NCBI GenBank assembly: GCA_947069175.1
Contig: CAMTDV010000013.1
Coordinates: 57,852,610-57,916,609 of the forward strand
Direction: 5' to 3'
DNA length: 64,000 bases
DNA from: Scalesia atractyloides
Taxonomy: Eukaryota; Streptophyta; Magnoliopsida; Asterales; Asteraceae
Part shown: positions 46,013 through 56,551 of the stretch, piece after piece
Position numbering within the stretch: the first letter of the stretch is position 1
Layout of the letters: every line of letters begins with the position of its first letter
Program-made: the position numbers and the translations under genes
Notes under the pieces: model-generated
Database searches by the model: none
What the model saw: only the letters and a program-made list of their open reading frames with translations
Told to the model about the DNA's origin: nothing

Positions 46013-46260
46013 GCATCCGAGATGCAAGGAGATGCATCAGAGATGCATGAGAGAAGCATCCGAGATGCAGAAAAGTCTACCTTGAGAGGGAGAAGAAAGA
46101 GATCCGGATAAACAGTGGTTCAAAATGGATTTGACTTGACTAGAGATGGGCTTTAAATAGTCTCGAAACATGTCCAGCCCATCTCTGACCAGTTGATTCG
46201 AGATGTGACCAGGCCAGGTCCATCTTAAAACAGTAGACAAGCCAGTTTAATGAATTCGAG
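46013..46260 (-). promoter_or_regulatory. Internal promoter-like block ahead of copy D
   Basis: On the minus strand, words with ATCTCGAAT (about 46252 and 46190) precede TATTTAAA (46152-46159). A donor-like CAAGGTAGAC (GT at 46080-46079) starts a 282-base intron that ends at 45799. At the start of this intron lie three perfect GCATC-NNN-GATGC palindromes at 46013-46025, 46034-46046 and 46056-46068, spaced 21-22 bases. Same layout as copies A and B but with another palindrome. Confidence 0.5.
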
Positions 46261-47189
46261 ATAAGTGGGCCCACACAAAACACTAATATTTAATTCTTTT
46301 CAGGCCCCTATTAGTTTTAGCCAAACATGAATAGTAACACCTTCTGAAAAAAATATCCGTGATCCAACTGACCAAGCAATTAATCTTACATAATAAAAGA
46401 CTATTAGAAAGAAAAATAAACACAAAGATAGGGGAGAGTATCCAAGAGATCAAACCAGTTCTAGACTGATTAAAGAGCATTTTTCAGTATGAGATTTTTC
46501 AAACAGAACCATGTGATTGCTGATATGTTTGTCCTCTAAACTTATCGCCTTAACCTTTAAATTTTAACCTTGTGACTTCATCAAGTGAGTATGCGATAAC
46601 CTCCGTATGTCCCATATCAAGGCATACCCCTGTGATCAAGGTAAGCACAACAATTCATCGTAACAAGTGAATATACCAAGGTCATCGTTTCTTCTTACAA
46701 TGTCCAATTTGTTGGTGAACAGGTCAGCACAACGTACTGCAGAGAGACCAAACAATATCATACAAGGGTTAGGCAAATACCTTGAATGGTATGTTTTACT
46801 TTTAGGTTTTTCTTGTGAGAGATTTTCTTCTTAAGGTTTTGGCCCTTTCAATCAGGCTCTTTTAAGAATATCCTGACTGTGCCTAGGTCTACATGTATCT
46901 GGATGCAACAGAAGGGTAGTCTTGATATCCCGGATGACTTATCAGTATAAAGACTCGAAACTTCAGACGTTTGCTATCTATCAACACAGGATTTAAGACC
47001 ATGAAATCATATGCCGATGATACGTTACCCACGGGATGTAAAGCTTGTCAGAGAGTTAATCACTTGGTATCTTTTTGACTTTTGAGTGATAAGCCTATCA
47101 ACACCTCACATCAATCTTTGCTTTCACAGCATCAAGACTTTACATGAGTTAACCAAGTACATTAGATTTGAGCAGCAAGGCAAATATTT
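46261..47189 (-). other. 3' noncoding region of element 3
   Basis: No gene. On the minus strand, words near 46610 (CTTGATATGGGACAT), 46580 (GCATACTCACTTGATG) and 46900-47020 (TAAGTCATCCGGGATATC) resemble the 3' regions of elements 1 and 2 in the same order relative to pol reversed into element sense. It also holds AT-rich filler. Confidence 0.5.
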
Positions 47190-47197
47190 CTCCCCCT
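47190..47197 (-). promoter_or_regulatory. Internal polypurine tract of element 3
   Basis: AGGGGGAG on the minus strand, about 80 bases after the end of RNase H, the same position as in elements 1 and 2. Confidence 0.65.
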
Positions 47198-47275
47198 AAA
47201 TTTGTGCAGAAAGAGAATCTTACCACAAATTTAGTTATTTGAGCAACAAAAATTATTATTATTATTATTTTCCCT

Positions 47276-48880
47276 TTTATTAAATGCTTAGTCGATGAAA
47301 CGCATCATTTTCAAAAGGTCCACAAGCACTTTGAATCTTGAGTTGCTGACAGGTTTTATAAATGATCCACTACATTAGCATCTGTGTGGATCTTTTCAAG
47401 TTTGATTAATCCTTTGTCAAAGCAATCTCCAATAAAATGAACTTTGATATCAATGTGCTTAGTTTTGGAGTGAAAAACAGGGTTTTGACAATCTGGATGG
47501 TGGCATCATTATCACAATAGATAGACGTGTTAAGATAAGTCAAACTGTAATCCTCAAGCTGATGTTGCATCCAAATAACCAGGGAACAGCAAGCAGATGC
47601 CGCAACGTATTCTGCTTCTACAGATGACAAAGAAACTGTTTGTTGCTTCTTGCATGGCCATGAAATAAGTCTATCACCCAAGTATTAACAACCAGCTGAT
47701 GCAGACTTCATATCCCTGTCTGTTCCTCCAAAATTACTGTTAGAAAAGGCAAACAGATCAAAATTTGAATCTCTAGGATACCAGAGGCCCCATTTTGGAG
47801 CACCCTTGAGGTATCTAAAGATTCGTTTAATAGATGAAAGATGAGAAAGTTTAGGGTTAGCTTGATATCTGGCACATTGGCAGACAGCAAACATAATGTC
47901 CGGTCGACTAGAAGTTAAGTACATAATGCACCAATCATAGATCAATACATTGTTGGATTGACCGGATCACCTTCAACATCATCATTTAGCGAAGGTCGTT
48001 CGGTAATGGGTGAGTCAATGCGTTTTAAGTTTGACATGTCGAATTCGGCAAGAACATCCTAAACGTATTTTCCTTGGTGGATCAAGATTCCTTGAGTGTT
48101 CTGGCGAACTTGCAAGCACAAAAACATAGTCATTTCACCGAGAGAACTCATTTCGAACTCCTTTTTCATCACGTCCTCAAATCCTTTGCATAGCTCTTCA
48201 TTCGTAGATCCAAAAATGATGTCGTCAACATAGATCTGAACAAGGATAAGATCCTTGCCAACGCGTTTAATGAACAACATTTGAGCTATCATCCCCTGAA
48301 CATAACCATAAGCAAGCAGATGCTCGGTTAAGGTTGCGTACCATGCACGAGGTGCCTGGTGCAAACCATATAAAGCTTTATCTAACTTATACGCATAGCC
48401 CTGCTTCTTTGGATTTGTAAAACCAGGGGGTTGTAACAACATAAATCTCCTCTTTGAACTTCTCGTACACAAATGCCGTCTTGACATCCATTGGATAAAT
48501 CGTGAAACCCATGTAGGATGCATATGCCAAGAAGATGCGTATGGCTTCTAGATGAGCTACGGGAGCATATACTTCATCATAATCAAGGCCTTCAATCTGT
48601 CTGAACCCCTTGGACCACTAGCCGAGCTTTGTTTCCCATAATTACTCCAGTATGTCTTGTTTATTTCGATACACCCAACGAGTACCAAGAGCTCGTTTTC
48701 CTTCTGGCAACTTCACCCATCCAGGTTTTCAAACTGATTTAGCTCTTCATGCATTGCGTCAACCCATCCAGGTTCCTGCAAAGCAACGCCAATGTTTTTA
48801 GGCTCAATTTGTGAAATGAAACACGAATGCAAACATGTGTTAATGGTTCTAGATCTGTTGTGCGTTTGAACACCGGCAGA
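47276..48880 (-). pseudogene. pol: Reverse transcriptase and RNase H of element 3 (broken)
   Basis: The RT start ALQEPGWVDAMHEELNQFEN lies near 48780 and breaks at the next codons. The middle region (48059-48523) has PPGF, ALYGLHQAPRAWYATL, an intact YVDDIIFGSTNEE block and LGEMTMFLCLQV. RNase H follows: YLTSSRPDIMFAVC (47910), YPRDSNFDLFAFSNSNFGG (47760) and SSVEAEYVAASACCSL (47620). The usual FSDSDFGG acidic word reads FSNSNFGG, so both Asp are Asn. Stops and frameshifts occur between each stretch. Clearly copia RT-RNase H, inactive. Confidence 0.87.
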
Positions 48881-50600
48881 TACTGAACAAATAACATTTA
48901 CAATTGGATGATTTTTCTGAATGCACTGAGGGATTGCCACATCTGGTGCCTGCAGATTAGATTCTAAGTTAGAAGCACTTCCTGATATGATTCCAGATTG
49001 CTCCCCCTCATTTGAAGCAGCAGTATGAATTACAGGAGGATCAACTGTGCAGTCTAACAGAATCGACTCTGGAAACGATGAAGCTTCGTGATTTGAATTT
49101 TGTGGAGCAGAGGATTCAAAGTTGTTACCATCAGAAGGTTCAGAAGCCTTTGTCATGCTTTTGTGAAGAAGAGTGTACCTCCTTTGGAACTTCATGAAAC
49201 CCGGAGGATCCACAGTATGTTTCTTGAAAGAATCTTGAGGCGGGACAACATCATCTTCCGCCAGGATAAGAATGGGTATAACTGTTTTTGAGACATCTGC
49301 ATGAATAAATAAATTAAGTAGAACATTAAACGACTGAAACAAAGAAGAATAGTCATGTAACCAATCAAGTCCGAGTCTAGCATCTTTCGGATTTTCTTCC
49401 AGTCAATCCACATAATACGTCTCCATGATATGTTTCTTAATTTTGTTGTAGACACGATATGAAGTGTTCTTTGCATATCAGATGAAATATCAAGGATCTC
49501 CTTTTGCATCAAACTTTCCTTTAGCATCCATGTTGAGTAGAACACAAGGACAACCAAAAGTATGGAAATGCTGCACTGAGGGTTTATGATCTTCAACTAT
49601 TTCATAGGGTGTCTTCATGTGACGTTTATTGATGAGAACATGATTTTGAACATAACAGGCTGTGTTTACTGCTTCTGCCCAAAAAATATCAGTGGAAGAC
49701 CGGATCAATCAGCATCGTACGAGCTGCTTCAATGAGAGTTTTGTTTTGTCTTTCTACCACTCCATTTTGTTGAGGAGTCCGAGCTGCACTGTATTGATGA
49801 TCAATTCCTTTTAAAGCACAAAAATTGTTCCACTCGACGTTCTTGAACTCTGTTCCATTATCGCAACGCAGCATCTTCACCCTCTCGTTCGTTTGGTTCT
49901 CCATAAGAGTGATGAATTTCTTTCTCAGACCTTCAGTTTCACTCTTTTGCTCCAAGAAAAATACCAAGTGAAACGAGAGTAGTCATCAGTATAACCAGGC
50001 AATAAGCTTTTCTTCCAATACTCAGCACGTTGACGGGACCAAAAAGATCCATATGAAGCAGTTCAAGGACTTTGGATGTCTTATGCACGAGCTTGGGCTT
50101 ATGAGGCTTACGATGTTGTTTCACACGAGCACAGGACTCACATTTCTCAATTTGCATGAAATCCATGATTGGTAAATTTCTGACCATACCTCCCTTCGCC
50201 AGACGATTAAGATTCTTCATATTAAGATGCCTAAGTCTTCGATGCCACAACATTGCATCATGTTCAGCAAGTTCAGAGAACAGACAAGCATCATGTTCAG
50301 CAACTTTAGAGAACAGACAAGTATCCACTTTTGATTGCTCCTCGTCTATCACTGGCTCTACACATTCACTAAAATAATCAACTTTTGTTTTAGAATCAGA
50401 AGTAATAATTGTTTACACAAGTTCTTTAGATGAAGTTGTTGTTGACTCCTCTTCACTTTTCAAATTTTTAACTGACTTATTCGAGCACTCTTTATTATCA
50501 GTTTTCACAAAACTTACAGGTTTTTGAAAATCAGTTGGTTTGGCATTCTTATGTTTGAAGGGTTCCCAAGGAACATAGTCACTTGTTTTGCCATACGTAT
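48881..50600 (-). pseudogene. pol: GAG-pre-integrase and integrase of element 3 (broken, protease absent)
   Basis: GAG-pre-integrase is at 49939-50352: MLWHRRLRHLNMKNLNRL and CESCARVKQHRKPHK, then LLHMDLFGPVNVLSIG with the first catalytic Asp. The second part has LRCDNGTEFKN and AARTPQQNGVVERQNKTL (Asp and Glu), then ALNTACYVQNH-like words to 49490, and an acidic linker to RT. Upstream, where the protease D-S-G motif should be, the spacer passes straight into a CLFSKVAEHDA word that is duplicated in tandem as an 11-codon unit (50255-50287 and 50288-50320). I find no protease motif. Confidence 0.83.
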
Positions 50601-52710
50601 TTTATCATAATTTCCAATTCTTGCTCAATGAGCGGCATCCTTGAATAATTATGATTGTATGGTGGAGGAACTTGTGAATAACCCAACCTTTTTCCCTTGT
50701 TCTCTTTGTATGCCATTTGTATATTGCACAAATTACGAACAGTGTCACTGGAAGTATCATATTCTTAATATTTAATTCATTTTGTTGAAACTTTCTAGTG
50801 AGAAGACCCAGCCAACTCTCACCAAGTCGCACTCCAAAGTTTTGAGTAAAGTTTAGTTTTATAATCATAAACCCAACATTTCTTTTGGTTTAAATCTCGG
50901 TGGAGTTGAGTTATGTCCGTCTTTAGTGCATTAATCTTTTCTTAGAGAATTTTTTTGTTCTCACGAAGACTAATGTAACATGACACTGTTGTAATCATTA
51001 ATGAGATTGAGATTATGAGCTCTTATTTTTGCCATTTCACGTTTACAATCTTCTGAGCATAGGAGAGAACTTACCTTTTTGAGAGAGATTTAGGCTCCTC
51101 AGTTTGACCCATCAAGCATTTGAGATGATCTTCAGCCACTACAGCAATCTTCAGAGACTCTACTTGCGCAGCAGCATCAATCCAGCTGAAACCATTTTGC
51201 TCTTGAACCATTAGGGCCTTTCCTGCTCCTGATCCTCCTTGAACTGATGAACTTGATGATGTCTGAGCTGAAGAAAGTGGAACCATGGACCTTTCTGAGT
51301 TCCTAGCAGCAGTAGTTGCTTCATATCCCACGGGGGTCTTCCTGCAGTCTCTGGCAAAATGCCCGGGTTCATGACATCTTAGCATCTTATCTTATCCTTG
51401 ACCGAACCAGTGATAATGTTTAACATAGGATGACGCCCGTATCTTTTTTGAAACTTTTCAGCACGAAAAACAGCCATCGCCAAATTCCATGATGCATCCA
51501 GTTCTTTAATGTCTTCTTCAACCACTTGATTCAGATCAGTAGCAAACACAGAAGGAGGCAAGAGATCTCCTGCTAGAAATGCATTCAAACTGTTATGCAT
51601 TGAAGCTGCCAAGGCTAACTTTTCTTCATTTTGTTTAGTCCGAAATGCAAGATTTTCAGTGGGGATTGTGGTTTGAGCGTTTGAGGAGCTGGAAGATTAA
51701 TGGGACTATAGACAACATTTGCATGCTGAGGTACTTGCTGAGGAGTAACAGAAGTTGGACAGCAAAATTAGTTGGAAGAGACATGCCATAAACATAGTTA
51801 GTCTTTTGAGCTTGAAGCTGAGCTTGAGTTAAAGGACTAAAAACAACATTTGATTGTTGTTTGTCACTAGGCTAAAGATAAGATTAGGGTGACCTTGAGA
51901 CATCAAGGCAGTGTTAGAAGCAGTCACCCCTGCAGCCATCATAGAGTTCTTGTGGTTCAATTATCTTTGTTGATTGTCTATTTCTCACGATTTGATGGTA
52001 GCAATCAGTTCAGTAAGAGCAACTTCATTTAGATTCTTGGTACGTCTGATCATTGAAACATCAGCATCCCAAGACTTTGGCGGAGAATTCAAGAGTTGAC
52101 GATTCATCCCACTATTAGTGATTGAAATCCTAGCACTAACCATCTGTTAAATAAGTTTGACGATCTCCTGATTTAATTTTCCACAGTATCTCCGTAAATA
52201 TGAGTAAAAGAACTAAACTGTTGGTTCAGCATATTCACCCTGGTAGCTTTCATAAAGTATTTCCTTGGTACATATTTTTAAGCACATTCCAGATTTCTTT
52301 TGCACTCGTGCAGTTTCTGACAACAATTGAGATGTCAGGTCCAAGTGACATGGTAAGATTTGCCAGTGCCTTATCGTCTTCATCCTTGATCTTTTGATCC
52401 TCATCAGACCATAAACTTTCTGGTTTTGGAATTCGAGTGTCCGGATCGTCTGTAGTAGCATACATGATTGTGCGGGGACCATCACGAATGCACCTCCACA
52501 TTCCTGGTTCTTTGGCTGTGCACCTACTGTTCAAAATGCCAAGTCCATTCAAATAAATCATCACCATATAGCAATCTTCGAATTTGGTAGATGTTCCAAT
52601 ACTCTAGTCTAGTTCCTAATGGAATGCTAGTGACTGTGACTGAAGAGTTGTTAAAGTAGCATTGGTGAGATTTGCAGCCGTCAAAATGTTGTGTGGATTT
52701 ATTTTAAAGA
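50601..52710 (-). pseudogene. gag: gag of element 3 (broken)
   Basis: The copia gag core at 52250-52567 shows EPGMWRCIRDGPRTIMY, DDKALANLTMSLGPDISIVV and SAKEIWNVLKNMYQG. It continues, after an acceptance gap with several stops, at 51379-51612 with EEDIKELDASWNLAMAVFRA, the helix that precedes the knuckle in all three elements. The CCHC knuckle is at 51335-51384, but only five bases separate its first two Cys codons (51382-51384 and 51374-51376), a one-base deletion. A Ser/Gln-rich tail (51071-51330) and a Lys/Glu-rich spacer (to 50601) follow. Confidence 0.8.
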
Positions 52711-52799
52711 TGGTGAAAAGTTATCACATTGAGAAGTGAACAGTATCTCTTAACAGTAACAGAAACAGTAACATTGACTCGAAACAGTAACTTTGACTC

Positions 52800-53250
52800 A
52801 AATGATAAACAATCCGAGAGAATTCGAGATGCTACAGTAAATTCGAGATGATATAGTTGATCCGAGATGCTACAGTCAATTCGAGATATCAACAGATTCG
52901 AGATGCTACAGTCAATTCAAGATGTATCAACATAGTTGGTGTCCGAGATGCCAACAGTTGATCCGAGATACCAATAGTTGATCCGATATATCAACTATTG
53001 ATCCAAGATGCTACAGTGATCCTTTCTGAGATGGTCAGGTAAATAATCCAAGATGGTCCAAGATATAATTCGATATGGTTCGAGATACACAAGCAAACAA
53101 TTCGTGATAGACTGTGATGATCCGAGATGCTCAACAAGACTATCAGAGATGATTGAGATCTTCAAACACAGATCCGAGATCTTCAAACACTAATCGGAGA
53201 TCTTCAAACCACAATCCTAGATCTTCAAACACCAATCTGAGATGATCCGA
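52800..53250 (-). repeat. Degenerate ATCCGAGAT-type repeats in the leader of element 3
   Basis: Written on the + strand, the words TCCGAGATGCTACAG, ATTCGAGAT and GATCTTCAAACAC recur many times with variable spacing. They share the CCGAGAT core with the GCATCCGAGATGC palindromes ahead of copy D. Elements 1 and 2 have CGYACGAA words in the same leader position. Confidence 0.6.
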
Positions 53251-53307
53251 AAACGATCAGAAACACTGTGTGATATCAGATCTGAAACCTGGAAACATGT
53301 TCAAACA

Positions 53308-53321
53308 GGCTCTGATACCAA
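53308..53321 (-). other. Primer-binding site of element 3
   Basis: On the minus strand TTGGTATCAGAGCC lies one base after the 5' LTR, complementary to initiator methionine tRNA. It fixes element orientation and LTR end. Confidence 0.93.
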
Positions 53322-53322
53322 T

Positions 53323-53581
53323 TGTAGGTCCCGATAAATCAGATCTAATTGATATCACACAAACAAGCTTGAAGATGAAAGGATTCAACTTGCATACAAA
53401 TTTAATTTGTCTAACACATTTGAAAAGTACAATTAAGAGCCCCCAACCCTAATACATCATTAACTATATATACTAGAGGGTTGGAGCTACTAAACCCTAA
53501 CTTTTTAGGCCCAAAGCCTTCCCCAAGCCCATCCCAATACATTAAACAACCAAAATGCATAAACATATCAATGTTCTTACA
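53323..53581 (-). repeat. 5' LTR of element 3 (259 bp)
   Basis: Matches 43136-43395 with scattered substitutions. The + strand reads TGTAGGTCCC to TTCTTACA. Confidence 0.92.
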
Positions 53582-54267
53582 TACACTTGGTTGCAACATG
53601 TACACTTAAACAAAAATCATGAATCACGTTAAACTTGTTATAATCACACTCTATCCATTAAAACATGATACTTCTAATATTCTTGTTATCACATACTTTG
53701 TATACTTATGCCTATATGTTCTTTAACTTTGCTAGCCTCCCTTAAAAATTGTAGCGCTATAGGATTACGCACTGTCTGTATTCTTGTGGTATTGTTAAGT
53801 AAACTATTTTACAACCTTGTCATTTCGGTGACAATGGTATACACGATTGCATTAAACTTTGGTTTGACACATAGTTAACACATGTTCGTACGCTAGTAAC
53901 AACATATGCAAATATTCATGTTATATATGAGGAAACTTTTAAACCATTATTATACTATGTATCAGATTTGTATACTCGCCAACTTTTTGTTGATCATTAT
54001 TCTAATACATGTTGCAGGAAATTAGTTGATGACGATGAAGAATGTTACTTAGGCTAGATTTAGATACACACCTAAATTTAAACTCATGTATTTGCTTTCG
54101 TATTGTTTCATGTTTGTACATGTTGTATTTTTCTTTTTGAACGATGTATTACCAATTTAGTATCAATGGAATTTTGAATTATTAAATATTGTAACAAATA
54201 GTGTTATGAAGTCTCTTGCAATCTTGTTTCATCCCGCCCTGATGTTTTTGGCATCAGTTGGGGTGTG

Positions 54268-55162
54268 GCAGGTCCTTGTGAAGCCTTTTGACTGGCATCT
54301 TTGGCAAAATCTTCTAATGTATTTACTTTTGTGAATTCTTCAGGTAGAATTTGATGTGTCTCCTTATTACTTTTGCCCTAGCTTTTAACAGCAGCTATTC
54401 TTTCAGCTTGTATGATTTTTAATTCCAGATACTCTTTGACGTTGGTAGGCTTTGAATGTCTTTTAAGGGATGGAAAGGTAAGTTTACTGGTGTCAGTTAT
54501 AGAGTAGAACCATTGTATTTCTTTTGATACATTTTCTAACTCTAATTGGTCAAGTATAGTGATACGTGGTGTTGTACGTGGATATGTAATGATTAGTGTT
54601 GTGGTAGATGGTTGAGTTATGATGGATAATGTTGTGGTGATTGTGGTTTTAATAGGTGATGCATCAGAAGTTTCTTTATCATCATCTTGGACAATGAATT
54701 TGTTCTCCTGGTTCTGGTTTGAAGTGTTGGTGTTTTTTATAGTGGTTGAGGAAGCTTTGTTGTTGGTTTTCTTTTCATAAGTAGTCCTTTGAGAGACTTT
54801 TGTGTTGGTGGTGGTAATGTGGTTGTAACATCTGTTGTCACTTTTGTAGTGCCAACAGATGTTTGGATTATGGGATCAGTGGTTTGGGCAACAAGTGTTT
54901 AGATGTGGTAACAGTGGATAGTTGATGAAGTGCTTTTGGGCACCTCTATTAAAGATCCTTGATTATATTTAATTATATTCCTTTCAATAATATCTTGTAT
55001 AGTTATATGCATGTTTCCTTACCTTGTGTCTCTCATTTTCTCTTATTCAACTGCATTTGCAATTTCTTCTTGCCTAGCCTTTTTAGCTGCAGCATTCTCA
55101 GGCCTCTTTTGGGCTTTCTTGAAAAGAGGTGGAAGCTTTCTCATGCAATCATCCACCCCCTT
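54268..55162 (-). pseudogene. Orphan minus-strand coding remnant, Thr/Pro-rich
   Basis: On the minus strand, from 55162, a basic helix-like stretch (LPPLFKKAQKRPENAAAKKA) is followed after stops by Thr/Pro-rich words (TTKVTTDVTTTLPPPTQ) and a Lys/Glu-rich end. It is bounded by two LTR-like ends, so it is probably the remains of an older element, perhaps a distant relative of the extra gene with its low-complexity linker. I cannot assign it. Confidence 0.35.
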
Positions 55163-56551
55163 TGTAACACCTCGACCGCGTATAAAAAAACAACCCATGG
55201 CGGAATCGTCGAGGAGTCACATTACAAATTGCTCACAACATGGTATTAAAAAGTTTCATCATGTTAACATGTACAAGTAATTGTTTTTAAATTAAAGAAC
55301 ACTAAGGCCCGAGTTCATTCCTACGTGTAGCATACTTGAATAATCATCGCATCTATTAACACCTGAAACATATGTGAAAATAATGTCAACATTGAATGTT
55401 GGTAAGTAACATAGGTCTTGTGGTCAAGTTCATGTCTACAAGTTTTGTGTTGAAAAAGGGTTAACAACCACACGAGTTGATAAGTAAATCTTCGTAGCCT
55501 TGAACCTTGACAAAAATGTTTGTTTTGTAAAATTGTACAAGTAATCGGAAAACTTTATAAGGTTCACATATCTTTAACTTGAAAACATTATATTGTCGAG
55601 TATAAAACCAAATTGTCTTGTTGAGTTATAACCAAATTGTCTTGTCGAGTATAAAACCAAATTATCTTGTCAATTCTAGTATAAAACTAAAGTATAGTTT
55701 GTTGGCTTGTACATTCAAGCCTGTGTGGACGGATGGATAATCCCTAGAAAGGGTATATCAATTTGGATTTATCAGATTCAATCATTCCCTGGGGAACTTC
55801 CAAACATACCTAGGAAGTGGGAATGGGACTATCAATTCTATAGAGCTATAACCTACTACTAATCGTCGTGATCAAAGTTAATGAATGTACCATTGTCGAG
55901 TTCAACGCACCATCAAGTTTCATACGAAGTGAAAATCGTTTTTGTGTGTATATATATATAAATCATATATGTATGTTGTTTTTTAAAAACCTTGAAAATA
56001 ATTATATGTACATATGAATCACCCCATAACATTTGAAAAACGTAAAAGAGGGGAACTATGTACTTACAGGTTTGTGTAGATGTCTTGTTCAAATATGTAT
56101 GCAAAGCTCAAGTGATTCGAGTGTCTCCTAACTTGACCGGATAATTAAGGTGTGTGTGTATCGAGACTTGAACGGAGGATTGGATAGAATGTGGTTTATT
56201 AACCAAACGAGCAAATGATCTCATATAATATGGTTTATTAACCTTACATTCTTATTTGGAAAGGTTTCTAGGTGTTTTGACCCATTACGACTTGTTAAAG
56301 TGGTTTACGCCACTTTAACGGGCCATATGCGTAAATACGTGTTCGGATGGTCGAATGAGTCATATGACGAGTTCGATATGTCAAAACATGTTTAAGAATG
56401 TTGTATGATTAGTTTAGACGTTAAAAATAATGGTCTTACATGTTTAAAACTAATTTATGCAAAAAGGGTATTATTGTCCAATTAAAAGTATCTAAGGTTG
56501 ACTCGTCATTTGACTAACCAAACGACATGACCATAAGGTATAACCCCAGAG
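55163..56551 (-). mobile_element. Reverse-oriented gypsy LTR fragment
   Basis: On the + strand it starts TGTAACACCTCGACCGCG. Read on the minus strand, its end (ATGTTTCAGG, CGGGCCTTAG, CGCGGTCGAGGTGTTACA) closely parallels the 3' end of the Tekay LTR at 59405-59651. It also holds inverted copies of the GTRAGTACATAGTTCCC unit (56041-56068) and of 57969-58012 (at 56511-56551). It stops where the plus-strand LTR begins at 56552, so it was probably cut by that insertion. Confidence 0.6.

Larger units (their letters stand above)
43136..53581 (-). mobile_element. Ty1/copia Sirevirus-like element 3 with extra gene, complete with both LTRs
   Basis: 10446 bp on the minus strand. 5' LTR 53323-53581, primer-binding site 53308-53321, gag, integrase, RT, RNase H, internal purine tract 47190, 3' noncoding region, extra gene copy D, terminal purine tract 43396, 3' LTR 43136-43395. 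Flanks are TACAA (43131-43135) and TACAC (53582-53586), a target duplication with one change. No protease motif was found. The sequence is far from elements 1 and 2, yet the layout, including the extra gene, is the same. Confidence 0.9.
38780..54267. mobile_element. Gypsy-LTR-like block split by element 3
   Basis: The left boundary has TGACACCCG (38780) and the right boundary GGGGTGTGGCA (54267). Excluding element 3 it is about 5 kb of AT-rich noncoding DNA. The left 3.3 kb reads as a minus-strand LTR: its U5-end words (CACCTGAAA-like, about 39070) resemble 55360-55400, and a minus-strand TATA is near 41686. The right part (about 43010-43135 plus 53582-54267) reads as a plus-strand U5 with GTGAGTATAC at 43100 and TTGCAGGAAATT near 54014. 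So two oppositely oriented LTR pieces are joined, with a border somewhere near 42140. No target duplication was found. Confidence 0.45.
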
